This document shows positions 1 to 6,113 of a stretch of DNA of 14,252 nt, piece by piece. Position 1 is the stretch's first letter; every line of letters starts with the position of its first letter. The DNA is from Aquimarina sp. (GTDB lineage: Bacteria > Bacteroidota > Bacteroidia > Flavobacteriales > Flavobacteriaceae): assembly GCA_002697475.1 (NCBI GenBank), contig NZVW01000033.1, positions 1-14,252 on the forward strand, written 5' to 3'. Both the position numbers and the translations under genes were made by a program. The notes beneath the pieces were generated by a model. It was not told the DNA's origin. It saw nothing but the letters and a program-made list of their open reading frames with translations, and did not search any database.

Positions 1-141
1 ACAAACCTCCTGAAACAATGGTAACAATACACCTGTATTAGTAATTGTATCAAAAGGTAAGGTCATAAAAATGCTATTGTATATCTGATATTTAGATAAA
101 ACATTTTCGTTAAAGCGTTCAATTTTAGGTTTTCTTGCCAT
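1..141 (-). CDS. ppc: Phosphoenolpyruvate carboxylase, N-terminal fragment (probable)
   Basis: This is the first 47 codons of a minus-strand gene whose remainder lies beyond base 1. It starts at an ATG (139-141) and has no stop within the window. The peptide begins MARKPKIERFNENVLSKYQ and continues with IYNSIFMTLPFDTI and NTGVLLPLF. I recognise this as the N-terminus of the Bacteroidota form of phosphoenolpyruvate carboxylase, a cytoplasmic enzyme that joins bicarbonate to phosphoenolpyruvate to give oxaloacetate and refill the TCA cycle. The call rests on remembered family sequences. The catalytic residues lie outside the window, so the name is probable rather than proven. No Shine-Dalgarno sequence is present; a CCA-type trinucleotide run lies just before the start. 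The upstream terminator separates it from the Lrp-family gene, so it probably has its own promoter. Confidence 0.6.
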   Translation of the reverse strand, partial: MARKPKIERFNENVLSKYQIYNSIFMTLPFDTITNTGVLLPLFQEVC

Positions 142-183
142 AATTGTGGTGGTGGTGGTTTGTGTAGTTAATAATATATTTAC

Positions 184-222
184 AATAAAAGCCCTTTAAG
201 GACTTCTTAAAGGGCTTTTATT
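184..222 (-). terminator. Intrinsic terminator after the Lrp/AsnC gene
   Basis: Bases 187-200 and 206-219 are exact reverse complements (14 bp, including AGCCCTTTAAG) around a 5-nt loop. Three more A-T pairs extend the stem to 184-222. On the minus strand the GC-rich centre is followed by TTTTATTGTAAATATATT. The stem begins 21 bases past the stop of the Lrp/AsnC gene and lies upstream of the ppc start, so it should end Lrp transcription and isolate ppc. The A/T-rich flanks on both sides could make it work in either direction. Confidence 0.85.
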
Positions 223-243
223 TATCTTGTAATGGAGTACCCT

Positions 244-723
244 TTACATATCCTGAAAAATAGAATGCATTAAACGTTTTTTATCATTTATGCTTTCTTC
301 TAATGAAATCATAGTTTCAGTTCGGTATACACCATCGATGTCATCTAATTTAAAGATAATATCCTTAGCATGATTAGTATCCTTTGCTCTAACCTTACAG
401 AAAATATTAAATTTACCAGTTGTGATATGAGCTACTGTTACATAAGGTATATCATAAATTCTCTCTAATACAAATTTTGTCTGAGAAGTATTTTGAAGAT
501 ATATCCCTACATAAGCAATAAAAGAATATCCTAATTTTTTATAATCTAAAGTTAAGGAAGAACCCTCTATAATTCCTGCTTCTTCCATTTTTTTAACCCG
601 TACGTGAACGGTACCTGCAGATATCAATAATTTTTTAGCTATATCTGTAAAAGGTGTACGGGTATTCTCGATTAACATATCAAGAATCTGGTGATCTACT
701 TCGTCTAATTTAAACTTGGCCAT
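244..723 (-). CDS. Lrp/AsnC family transcriptional regulator
   Basis: This 159-residue protein has the usual length and two-domain layout of the Lrp/AsnC (feast/famine) family. Residues 5-65 form the winged helix-turn-helix; the pattern DHQILDMLIENTR, then FTDIAKKL and the recognition helix near SAGTVHVRVKKMEEAGII (35-52), is typical. Residues 68-145 form the RAM ligand-binding and oligomerisation domain, with the turn TTGKFNIF at 101-108. Such proteins bind DNA as dimers or octamers and usually sense amino acids. The effector and targets cannot be read from this sequence. The ATG at 721-723 fits the family start. A TAnnTTTG box lies 38-45 bases upstream, so the gene can be transcribed alone, and a strong terminator follows it. 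The M14 peptidase gene ends only 76 bases upstream on the same strand, so read-through is also possible and a shared role in peptide or amino-acid use is plausible. Confidence 0.93.
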   Translation of the reverse strand: MAKFKLDEVDHQILDMLIENTRTPFTDIAKKLLISAGTVHVRVKKMEEAGIIEGSSLTLDYKKLGYSFIAYVGIYLQNTSQTKFVLERIYDIPYVTVAHITTGKFNIFCKVRAKDTNHAKDIIFKLDDIDGVYRTETMISLEESINDKKRLMHSIFQDM

Positions 724-760
724 AGTAACTCTATATTATTTTTCCCGATTAATATCATTG

Positions 761-768
761 CAAATTTA
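761..768 (-). promoter_or_regulatory. Putative -7 box for the Lrp/AsnC gene
   Basis: Read on the minus strand these bases are TAAATTTG, an exact match to the TAnnTTTG -7 element of Bacteroidota promoters. It lies 38 bases before the ATG at 723, which leaves room for a short leader. No convincing -33 TTTG is visible at about 19-20 bases further upstream, so this is a candidate only. Confidence 0.5.
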
Positions 769-799
769 GCAGAAAAAACAACTAATGACGCTTTTTATT

Positions 800-1957
800 T
801 TAACTTTTTACTAATTCTGTTGAGAATAATTCAGTGTCTAACCTAAAATTTAACAATATAGCCTCTGGGACTATTTGATTTCTAACGTTTTCGTTGAGAA
901 TCGATCTTTTTTTACCATTTATTTCTCTATGTCCGTAAAATTTTTTCAAATTATCGATTTTTACCACTTTTGGTAAGAATTTTATCACATTTTCTTCTAA
1001 AATTTCTTCATATTGAATAGCTATATCCACATTTTTTTCCTCTAAAATGACATCCCTGATAATAATGTCGTAGAACAGCTTTTCATTCTCCGGTATTTCA
1101 AAATATTCATCGTATAAATTGCCGGTCATCGTCTCAGAAGCTATATAATAAGCTGAACTTATTAAGGAATAAAATATAAACTTTCGAGCTTCCTCTCTTT
1201 CATAGTCTTGTGGATAATGACCTGCCTCAAAAAGAATTACCGGAATATTTCTACTGGATAAGGTATCGCCAACGCAATTTAAGTTAAAACCATCATCATA
1301 TCTGCCTACCTGACCAGGAATAAACTTTTGTAATACCTTATTCATATATACAATAACATCCATAGCCTTTTTTCTACTCTCCGTTATATTACGGTTTTGC
1401 GCAGCAGCAGGTGATAAAAAAGATACTGTGGCTGGTTTATTTACTAAACCTGCACTAAAAATAGTACGCTGTCCGTGTAAATTAAAAGCAAAATCCGGTT
1501 TGTTTTGTCTTAATACTTTATCTAAAACTAAACTCTCTTTTTGTGATAAATCTTGAGCATCCCGATTCAGATCGATATTATGATAATTTAATCTCGTATA
1601 GGCTTTTGCTCCATCCGGATTTAGTATAGGAATAATATATAGTGTACATTCTTCAAGAATTTTAGCAACAAAATCCGCTTTGTGATTTGTTAGTAGTTTA
1701 AGAAAGTCGAAAACAGCTTTTGTTGTGGTACTTTCATTTCCGTGCATTTGAGACCAATACACTAAGGTTTTACTTCCTGTTCCTAATTTAATTAGATAAA
1801 TAGGCAAATCATTTTCAGACATTCCTACTTGTTCAACATCCAGAATCTTAGAATACTGATCAATTAGAGGCTGTATTAAGTCAGATGTTATATATCGGCC
1901 TGATAGTGTCTCTTCCTTATATTCAGAAAATAAGTCTGATAAGTGCTGACTATTCAT
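800..1957 (-). CDS. M14 family zinc carboxypeptidase
   Basis: This 385-residue protein carries the M14 metallocarboxypeptidase signature in order. MHGNEST supplies zinc ligands His72 and Glu75, NPDGAKAY follows at 113-120, and DLNRD at 129-133 holds the Asn-Arg pair that usually grips the substrate carboxylate. LHGQR gives zinc ligand His161, and FEAGH carries the probable catalytic glutamate Glu244. All expected active-site residues are present, so the enzyme should be active, removing C-terminal residues from peptides or acting on a related amide. There is no N-terminal hydrophobic signal, so a cytoplasmic location is inferred. The last ~120 residues are not recognisable to me. The gene is divergent from the HTH regulator across a gap packed with palindromic operator-like sites, and is followed by an Lrp-family gene, which suggests regulated peptide processing. 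The physiological substrate is unknown. Confidence 0.88.
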   Translation of the reverse strand: MNSQHLSDLFSEYKEETLSGRYITSDLIQPLIDQYSKILDVEQVGMSENDLPIYLIKLGTGSKTLVYWSQMHGNESTTTKAVFDFLKLLTNHKADFVAKILEECTLYIIPILNPDGAKAYTRLNYHNIDLNRDAQDLSQKESLVLDKVLRQNKPDFAFNLHGQRTIFSAGLVNKPATVSFLSPAAAQNRNITESRKKAMDVIVYMNKVLQKFIPGQVGRYDDGFNLNCVGDTLSSRNIPVILFEAGHYPQDYEREEARKFIFYSLISSAYYIASETMTGNLYDEYFEIPENEKLFYDIIIRDVILEEKNVDIAIQYEEILEENVIKFLPKVVKIDNLKKFYGHREINGKKRSILNENVRNQIVPEAILLNFRLDTELFSTELVKS

Positions 1958-1982
1958 AAAGAAATTTTTGAGCCAAAATAAA

Positions 1983-2004
1983 CTAGAATTCTATAGAATC
2001 CTAG
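1983..2004. repeat. 22-bp near-perfect palindrome in the leader of the M14 gene
   Basis: The two 11-bp halves, CTAGAATTCTA and TAGAATCCTAG, are reverse complements except for one position. On the minus-strand transcript the outer nine bases on each side can pair around a UAUA loop, with one G-U pair. The element lies 26-47 bases before the peptidase start, between that start and the array of 16-bp palindromes. It could be a DNA operator or a leader hairpin that affects translation or RNA stability. Its sequence differs from the 16-bp sites, so it is probably read by something else. Confidence 0.55.
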
Positions 2005-2028
2005 AGAAGGCAAAGGATTTAAATAAAC

Positions 2029-2127
2029 AGTTACAAATGTAAACTAATTAACAATTTACGTTTGTAAACAAGAACATGTTACAAAAGTAAACAGGCTTAA
2101 TATTCTCATTAGTTTACGGTTGTAAAC
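2029..2127. promoter_or_regulatory. Operator-like array, left cluster (4 palindromic sites)
   Basis: Four 16-bp sites follow the pattern GTTTAC-N4-GTAAAC. They are 2029-2044 (AGTTACAAATGTAAAC), 2054-2069 (ATTTACGTTTGTAAAC), 2077-2092 (TGTTACAAAAGTAAAC) and 2112-2127 (GTTTACGGTTGTAAAC, a perfect dyad). Their starts are 25, 23 and 35 bases apart. The cluster lies 72-170 bases upstream of the M14 peptidase start. The first and third sites contain TACATTTG and TACTTTTG on the minus strand, which are exact -7 promoter matches pointing to the peptidase; the second contains TACGTTTG on the plus strand. A half site (GTTTTAC) follows at 2131-2137. I infer binding by the adjacent HTH protein. Confidence 0.7.
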
Positions 2128-2266
2128 GTTGTTTTACACCAAAACTCTTCCATTTCAAGAATTTAAATAATAATTAAGATGAAATTATTTTAATTATTGA
2201 TTATCAATTTAATATATGTACTTATCTAAACTTTAAGTATAATAAGTTTAATCGAGGATATTAAGG

Positions 2267-2352
2267 TTTTACATATGTAAACAAGTCAATTCAAATCTTT
2301 TGTTTACTTTTGTAAAGTACATTTCTAAAACATACTGTTTACAATGGTCAAC
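2267..2352. promoter_or_regulatory. Operator-like array, right cluster (3 palindromic sites over the HTH gene start)
   Basis: Three further 16-bp sites lie exactly 35 bases apart: 2267-2282 (TTTTACATATGTAAAC), 2302-2317 (GTTTACTTTTGTAAAG) and 2337-2352 (GTTTACAATGGTCAAC). The last one includes the ATG of the HTH gene (2344-2346) in its spacer. The middle one contains TACTTTTG at 2305-2312, an exact match to the -7 element, about 32 bases before the start codon. A protein bound here would block the HTH gene's own promoter and start region, the usual sign of negative autoregulation. Confidence 0.7.
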
Positions 2353-2817
2353 ACAGAAGCATTTGGTAAAAGGATTGAAAAAATAATGAATCATTATTCT
2401 ATATCAGCATCTTCTTTTGCAGATGCTATGGGCGTGGGAAGATCATCTATTTCTCATATTTTATCTGGTCGTAACAAACCAAGTTTGGATTTTGTAATGC
2501 GCATTATTGAAGCCTACCCCGAGGTAAGCTTGCAATGGCTGCTTTATAATGAAGGAACTTTCCCTTTGTCATCAAATATGAAAATCTCAGAGACCTCTGT
2601 GCCCTCGTCATCCACCCCACCTGAAAATGCTGCAGCCCAAGAAATAGAACAGGATTTATTTAGCAACTCTGACGATGTATTGGAAAATGAAAATGAAGAA
2701 TCTACTACTGAGACTAAGGAAACCCCTCTGCTTCAAAAAACAGAAAATGATGAAAGGATTGATAAAATTGTCATTTTTTATAAAGACGGTACCTTTCTTT
2801 CCTATACACCAAAATAA
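2344..2817 (+). CDS. Helix-turn-helix (XRE/Cro-CI-like) transcriptional regulator
   Basis: This 157-residue protein has an N-terminal HTH domain at about residues 5-70. The segment SASSFADAMGVGRSSISHIL (21-40) supplies the two DNA-binding helices, SGRNKPSLDFVMRIIEAYPE (41-60) follows, and the domain closes with LQWLLYNEGTFP (63-74). Residues 75-135 are an acidic, Ser/Thr/Glu-rich, probably disordered linker. The C-terminal tail KIVIFYKDGTFLSYTP (141-156) is a short element I remember from similar flavobacterial regulators and may mediate dimer contacts. There is no peptidase or ligand domain, so the inducing signal is unknown. The ATG at 2344 lies inside the last of seven palindromic sites, which strongly suggests that the protein represses itself. 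The same array lies upstream of the divergent M14 carboxypeptidase, which is therefore a likely target. Whether it acts only as a repressor cannot be seen. Confidence 0.87.
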   Translation: MVNTEAFGKRIEKIMNHYSISASSFADAMGVGRSSISHILSGRNKPSLDFVMRIIEAYPEVSLQWLLYNEGTFPLSSNMKISETSVPSSSTPPENAAAQEIEQDLFSNSDDVLENENEESTTETKETPLLQKTENDERIDKIVIFYKDGTFLSYTPK

Positions 2818-2834
2818 CTCACTCCAATCATTTC

Positions 2835-2842
2835 TAATTTTG
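2835..2842 (+). promoter_or_regulatory. Putative -7 box for the small lipoprotein gene
   Basis: TAATTTTG matches TAnnTTTG exactly and lies 38 bases before the lipoprotein ATG at 2881, in the 63-base gap after the HTH gene. No clear -33 element is seen, so read-through from the HTH gene remains an alternative. Confidence 0.4.
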
Positions 2843-2880
2843 TATGAAAGCCTTATTTTCGTTGTTGCAAAATATGCCCG

Positions 2881-3261
2881 ATGAGATATTTTATACATAT
2901 TCTTCTTTTTTCTTTGTTTTTAAGTACTTCCAGTTGTTATAATATTGAGCGTAACTGTAATGATTTCCATACAGGGACTTTTGAATTTGAGGCCTTAATT
3001 GACGGAGAACTGGCTAAGACTACTTTTATTCGTAATGATTCTATAGAGATTGATTTTTATCAGGGCAAAAGCGACACTTCCTCTATTCGGTGGATTAATG
3101 ACTGTGAATATATAGTCAAGAAAATTAATCCTAAAAATATGGCGGAGCAAAAGGCACTTCATATGAAGATTTTGACTACGGATGGTAATACTTATATGTT
3201 TGAGTATGCAATTGTAGGCTCTAATACAAAACAAAAAGGTGTAGTCAAAAAGATTAAATGA
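2881..3261 (+). CDS. Small conserved lipoprotein of unknown function
   Basis: The 126-residue product begins with a lipoprotein signal peptide: Arg2, a hydrophobic stretch at 3-14 and the lipobox-like STSSC ending at Cys19. The processed protein would be about 107 residues and lipid-anchored on the periplasmic side or outer membrane. The mature part (YNIERNCNDFHTGTFEFEALIDG, then FIRNDSIEIDFYQGKSDTSSIRWINDCEY) is rich in beta-strand patterns and has two cysteines, Cys26 and another in NDCEY, that could pair. I recognise this as a family common in Flavobacteriaceae. My recollection is that some database entries label it 'DNA topoisomerase IV'. Nothing in the sequence supports such a function: it is tiny, exported and lacks topoisomerase motifs. 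It sits 63 bases after the HTH gene on the same strand. The function is unknown. Confidence 0.8.
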   Translation: MRYFIHILLFSLFLSTSSCYNIERNCNDFHTGTFEFEALIDGELAKTTFIRNDSIEIDFYQGKSDTSSIRWINDCEYIVKKINPKNMAEQKALHMKILTTDGNTYMFEYAIVGSNTKQKGVVKKIK

Positions 3262-3282
3262 TTACAACCACTTTCGTAAAAG

Positions 3283-3357
3283 TTTGATTAAAAATCAATC
3301 AAAAATCTACTTAATTAATTTGTTTATATTAGTGAATTTATTTGATTAAAAATCAAT
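3283..3357. repeat. Exact 17-bp palindromic direct repeat flanking the GyrI-like gene's upstream region
   Basis: TTTGATTAAAAATCAAT occurs at 3283-3299 and again at 3341-3357, 58 bases apart, without a mismatch. Each copy contains the dyad TTGATT-AAA-AATCAA. The second copy ends six bases before the ATG at 3364 and overlaps a weak -7-like TTTATTTG (3337-3344). A paired dyad around a promoter region suggests a dimeric regulator that binds both copies. The first copy, 22 bases after the lipoprotein stop, might also form a weak hairpin. Confidence 0.6.
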
Positions 3358-3363
3358 GATTTA

Positions 3364-3846
3364 ATGTTTTTAAAAACTTTACTTATACATCAAAAAATTA
3401 TCATTGGCCTTTCGGATAGTATGTCATTGAGCAATAATAAAACTATTGATTTGTGGAGAAAATTTATGCCGAGAAGAAATGAAGTTTTAAGTGATCAAAA
3501 AAATTATTTGTATGATATCAAAGTTTACGAAGAACATCAAGACTTTAAACATTTTACACCTCAAACAATATTTACCAAATATGTAGGTATTGAGAGTTTA
3601 TCTTCTGAAAACGTTCCTGTGGAAATGGAGGTCTTCATAATTCCGGAAGGAAGATATGCTGTCTTTCTGCATAAGGGCCCTGCTTCTACTTTTCATAAGA
3701 CATTAAATTACATCTATACAGACTGGTTACCTCAGTCAGAATATGTTTTGGATTACCGACCTCATTTTGAAAAAATAAAAGAAGGATATGATCCCAATGA
3801 TATAAATGCGGAAGAAGAAGTCTGGATACCTATTAAATCTCTTTAA
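3364..3846 (+). CDS. GyrI-like / effector-binding domain protein
   Basis: This 160-residue protein consists almost wholly of a GyrI-like small-molecule-binding domain, the fold also found at the C-terminus of AraC- and MerR-type regulators such as Rob and BmrR. Recognisable elements are IGLSDSMSLSNNKTIDLWRKFMPRR near the N-terminus, the strand EMEVFIIPEGRYAVFLHKGP in the middle, and YIYTDWLPQSEYVLDYRPHFE with EEEVWIPIK near the C-terminus. The hydrophobic and acidic residues of this C-terminal segment usually line the ligand pocket. There is no DNA-binding domain, so it is a stand-alone binding protein, presumably cytoplasmic. Relatives bind hydrophobic cations or hydrolyse small adducts, and E. 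coli GyrI (SbmC) inhibits gyrase. No such activity can be claimed here. The ATG at 3364 aligns with the expected family start and follows a palindromic repeat that may control expression. Confidence 0.82.
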   Translation: MFLKTLLIHQKIIIGLSDSMSLSNNKTIDLWRKFMPRRNEVLSDQKNYLYDIKVYEEHQDFKHFTPQTIFTKYVGIESLSSENVPVEMEVFIIPEGRYAVFLHKGPASTFHKTLNYIYTDWLPQSEYVLDYRPHFEKIKEGYDPNDINAEEEVWIPIKSL

Positions 3847-3878
3847 AAAGATTATGCCTCTATTTTCAAAACTTTAAG

Positions 3879-3886
3879 CATATTTG
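3879..3886 (+). promoter_or_regulatory. Putative -7 box for the PhnA-domain gene
   Basis: CATATTTG matches TAnnTTTG at seven of eight positions and is followed by an A-rich leader. A transcript starting a few bases downstream would begin after the possible ATG at 3884, which is one reason to prefer the ATG at 3905 as the true start of the next gene. Confidence 0.35.
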
Positions 3887-3904
3887 CAAAAAAACAACCA
3901 AATT

Positions 3905-4480
3905 ATGAATAAGGAACTCATAGAAAGAAGTAACTCCTCGTGTGAATTGTGTGGTAATGACCAAAATCTCACTGTATATGATGTTCCTGAATCTCCAAAT
4001 GTTGGTCTGGATGCTAAAATTGTAATATGTAGCACTTGTAAAGACCAAATTGAAAATCCAGAAAATATTGATCCTAATCACTGGCATTGCTTAAATGATA
4101 GTATGTGGAGTCAGGTTCCGGGTGTACAGGTAATGGCGTGGAGAATGTTACACCGATTAAAATCTGAAGGTTGGCCGCAGGATTTATTGGACATGCTATA
4201 TCTGGAAGATGAAACTCTGGATTGGGCTAAAGCGGCTGGTGATCATAAAGATGATAGTAACGCTATTAAACACCTAGACTCCAATGGAGCAATTCTTCAA
4301 TCCGGTGATAACGTTGTTCTTATTAAAGATTTAGATGTAAAGGGTACAAGTTTTGTTGCTAAAAGAGGCACCGCAGTACGAAACATTTCTTTAGTTCATG
4401 ATAATGCTGAACATATAGAAGGGAAAGTAAATGGTCAACAAATTGTGATTTTAACAAAATTTGTCAAAAAGTCATCATAA
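3905..4480 (+). CDS. PhnA-domain zinc-ribbon protein (YjdM-like)
   Basis: With the start at 3905 the protein has 191 residues. Residues 10-48 form a zinc ribbon with paired cysteines CELC (13, 16) and CSTC (42, 45). Residues 123-189 form the C-terminal PhnA domain, including SGDNVVLIKDLDVKG and AKRGTAVRNISL. The segment between them (HWHCLNDSMWSQVPGVQVMAWRMLHRL) is a conserved-looking helical linker. The family is named after the E. coli phn region, but it is not needed for phosphonate breakdown and its biochemical role is unsettled, so no reaction is assigned. An in-frame ATG at 3884 would add seven residues (MQKNNQI), but it overlaps a -7-like box, and MNKELIERSNSSC matches the expected start better. 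The gene follows the GyrI-like gene by 58 bases and precedes the DUF748 gene by 56 bases on the same strand. A cytoplasmic location is inferred. Confidence 0.85.
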   Translation: MNKELIERSNSSCELCGNDQNLTVYDVPESPNVGLDAKIVICSTCKDQIENPENIDPNHWHCLNDSMWSQVPGVQVMAWRMLHRLKSEGWPQDLLDMLYLEDETLDWAKAAGDHKDDSNAIKHLDSNGAILQSGDNVVLIKDLDVKGTSFVAKRGTAVRNISLVHDNAEHIEGKVNGQQIVILTKFVKKSS

Positions 4481-4536
4481 AGTTTTTTGATTTGTAACCG
4501 ACATTTATGACATTCACTGATTAAGTAGTGTTATAA

Positions 4537-5619
4537 ATGAATCAGAAAAGAAAACGTTATAAGAAAAAAAGATATGTAGTTCCCATACTTATCATCAGTG
4601 TACTTATTATTGCCAGATTACTACTTCCCTATTTTGTTAAAAAATACGTTAACAAGACCCTGGCTGAAATACCCGGATATTATGGACAGGTTGAAGATAT
4701 TGATATCAGTTTAATTCGTGGTGCGTATGTTATTGAAAATCTTTATCTAAACAAAATATCAGCCGACTCTGAAGTTCCTTTCCTGACTATAGCCAAATCA
4801 GATATATCTATTGAATGGGAATCCCTCTTCAGTGGCAAAATTGTTAGTGAGATAATCTTAACTACACCTAAGGTAATCTATGTTTTTGAAGATCAACAAA
4901 AAACAGAAGGTGAAGATCCTGATGTTGAGGATTGGAGTAAGGCACTCACGGATTTAGTTCCTATAGAAATTAACCGACTGGAAGTACACAATGGAACTGT
5001 TGCTTTTGTACAGTTATCTGCTGATCCCAATATAGATCTTAATGTGCACAATATAGAACTTGAAGCAAAGAACCTTAGAAATGTAGTACGATCTGATAAA
5101 AATCTACCTTCCACTATTCAGGCTACTGCTGTATCTATTGGACAAGGGGATGTTAAACTTGATGGTCGAATGGATTTAGTAAAGCAAGTACCGGATATGG
5201 ATTTATCTCTTTCTTTAGAAAATGGAAATGCTAGAGCATTAAATGATTTTACAAAACATTATGCAGGAATAGACTTTGCCAGTGGTAAATTTAATATCTA
5301 TACTGAAGTGGCCATTGCCGATTCTTACCTAAAGGGATATATTAAGCCCATGCTTGTCGATACTAAGATGATCGGAAAGGATGATGGATTTCTAGGCGTA
5401 TTATGGGAAGGTTTTGTTGGCTTTTTTAAGTTTATTCTTAAAAATCATAAAAAAGATTCGCTTGCCACTAAGGTACCTATCGAAGGAGATTTGTCTAAGA
5501 CCAAAGCTAAAATTCTACCAACAGTTTTAAATATTTTTAAAAATGGCTGGATCAAAGCTTTTGAAAACACCACAGATCAATCTATTGATTTTGAAGATGC
5601 ATTAAAGGGGAAAGAGTAA
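4537..5619 (+). CDS. Membrane-anchored DUF748 / AsmA-like protein
   Basis: The 360-residue protein starts with a strongly basic N-terminus (KRKRYKKKRY) followed by one membrane-spanning helix at about residues 13-34. The remaining ~325 residues should lie in the periplasm. The region after the helix (YGQVEDIDISLIRGAYVIENLYL, then ISIEWESLFSGKIVSEIILTTPKVIY) shows the repeated beta-strand pattern of DUF748 and AsmA-like proteins. The segments LDLNVHNIELEAKNL-like and LDGRMDLVKQVPDMDLSLSLENG continue it. AsmA-like proteins are increasingly linked to lipid transport between membranes and outer-membrane maintenance, but this short member is not assigned a specific cargo. The C-terminal ~70 residues include a hydrophobic-aromatic patch (FLGVLWEGFVGFFKFIL) that may touch a membrane. 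It may be co-transcribed with the PhnA-domain gene. Its 3' end converges on the degraded SH3 gene with a 26-base gap. Confidence 0.8.
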   Translation: MNQKRKRYKKKRYVVPILIISVLIIARLLLPYFVKKYVNKTLAEIPGYYGQVEDIDISLIRGAYVIENLYLNKISADSEVPFLTIAKSDISIEWESLFSGKIVSEIILTTPKVIYVFEDQQKTEGEDPDVEDWSKALTDLVPIEINRLEVHNGTVAFVQLSADPNIDLNVHNIELEAKNLRNVVRSDKNLPSTIQATAVSIGQGDVKLDGRMDLVKQVPDMDLSLSLENGNARALNDFTKHYAGIDFASGKFNIYTEVAIADSYLKGYIKPMLVDTKMIGKDDGFLGVLWEGFVGFFKFILKNHKKDSLATKVPIEGDLSKTKAKILPTVLNIFKNGWIKAFENTTDQSIDFEDALKGKE

Positions 5620-5645
5620 TATCCTTCCAATTGAATTTTGCTACT

Positions 5646-6113
5646 TTAATTATGATTTTCATTAATTTTTGGTAAAATTTCACCGTCTTTGTATTTTAAC
5701 TCTCTATTGACTGTGACAATTTCCATCCAGTTCGTAGCCTCGTCTTTATATGAGCCTGATTCACTTCTGTAAATTATGGCATCATCTTTTCCTCCTTCAT
5801 CTGTTGGAAAAAGCAGCTCTTCTGAATACCAAAAAACTCCTGCATCAGAAATCTGAGAAATTTCAAAGACTTTCTTCAATTCCTTTCCTGTAATAAAATA
5901 GTAAATACCTCCACCTTGAACTCCGCAAGCTTCTGCAATATAATCCAGATACAATATATTATCGATACCTGAAATTCCTTTGTTCCCTGAAAGCTTTAAT
6001 TGAAAGTCATTTGTAACTAAGCTCTCCATAAACTCTGTATATTGAAGATCTTTACTATCAAAAGCTCTGATTAAAATTTTATATTGATCGTTTTCTTTTC
6101 TTAGAGAAAACAC
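5646..6113 (-). CDS. C-terminal part of the SH3-domain protein, open from a GTG
   Basis: This 155-residue open frame would start at a GTG (6111-6113), 21 bases after the in-frame TAA that ends the SH3 part. Its sequence is well preserved (GIDNILYLDYIAEACGVQGGGIYYFITG, then DAGVFWYSEELLFPTDEGG and DEATNWMEIVTV), with no further stops, so decay would be recent. It has no signal peptide of its own, although the intact ancestor was probably exported, and no Shine-Dalgarno sequence or promoter is seen before the GTG. I therefore regard it as the tail of the broken gene rather than an independent protein. I know no function for this domain. It could still be made if the upstream TAA is read through or if ribosomes reinitiate. 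Confidence 0.45.
   Translation of the reverse strand: MFSLRKENDQYKILIRAFDSKDLQYTEFMESLVTNDFQLKLSGNKGISGIDNILYLDYIAEACGVQGGGIYYFITGKELKKVFEISQISDAGVFWYSEELLFPTDEGGKDDAIIYRSESGSYKDEATNWMEIVTVNRELKYKDGEILPKINENHN

Noticed and set aside
2029..2127. CRISPR-like array
   Set aside because: The repeats are short palindromes with uneven spacing and variable bases, they flank a regulator gene, and no cas genes are present.
2138..2266. Further genes or sites between the two operator clusters
   Set aside because: Only AT-rich sequence with single half-site fragments (such as GTTTAA at 2246) is visible; nothing can be supported.
2656..2898. Minus-strand open frame of 80 codons opposite the end of the HTH gene
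   Set aside because: It lies antisense to the HTH and lipoprotein starts, has low-complexity Phe/Ile-rich content typical of reverse AT-rich coding DNA, and has no family resemblance.
3364..3846. Functional link between the GyrI-like protein and the nearby topoisomerase IV genes
   Set aside because: The genes are several kilobases apart, on opposite strands, and the GyrI-like domain is a general ligand-binding fold; the name alone is no evidence.
4503..4537. Possible hairpin before the DUF748 gene (ATTTAT/ATAAAT and CACT/AGTG)
   Set aside because: The arms are short, AT-rich and unequally spaced, so the stem would be weak.
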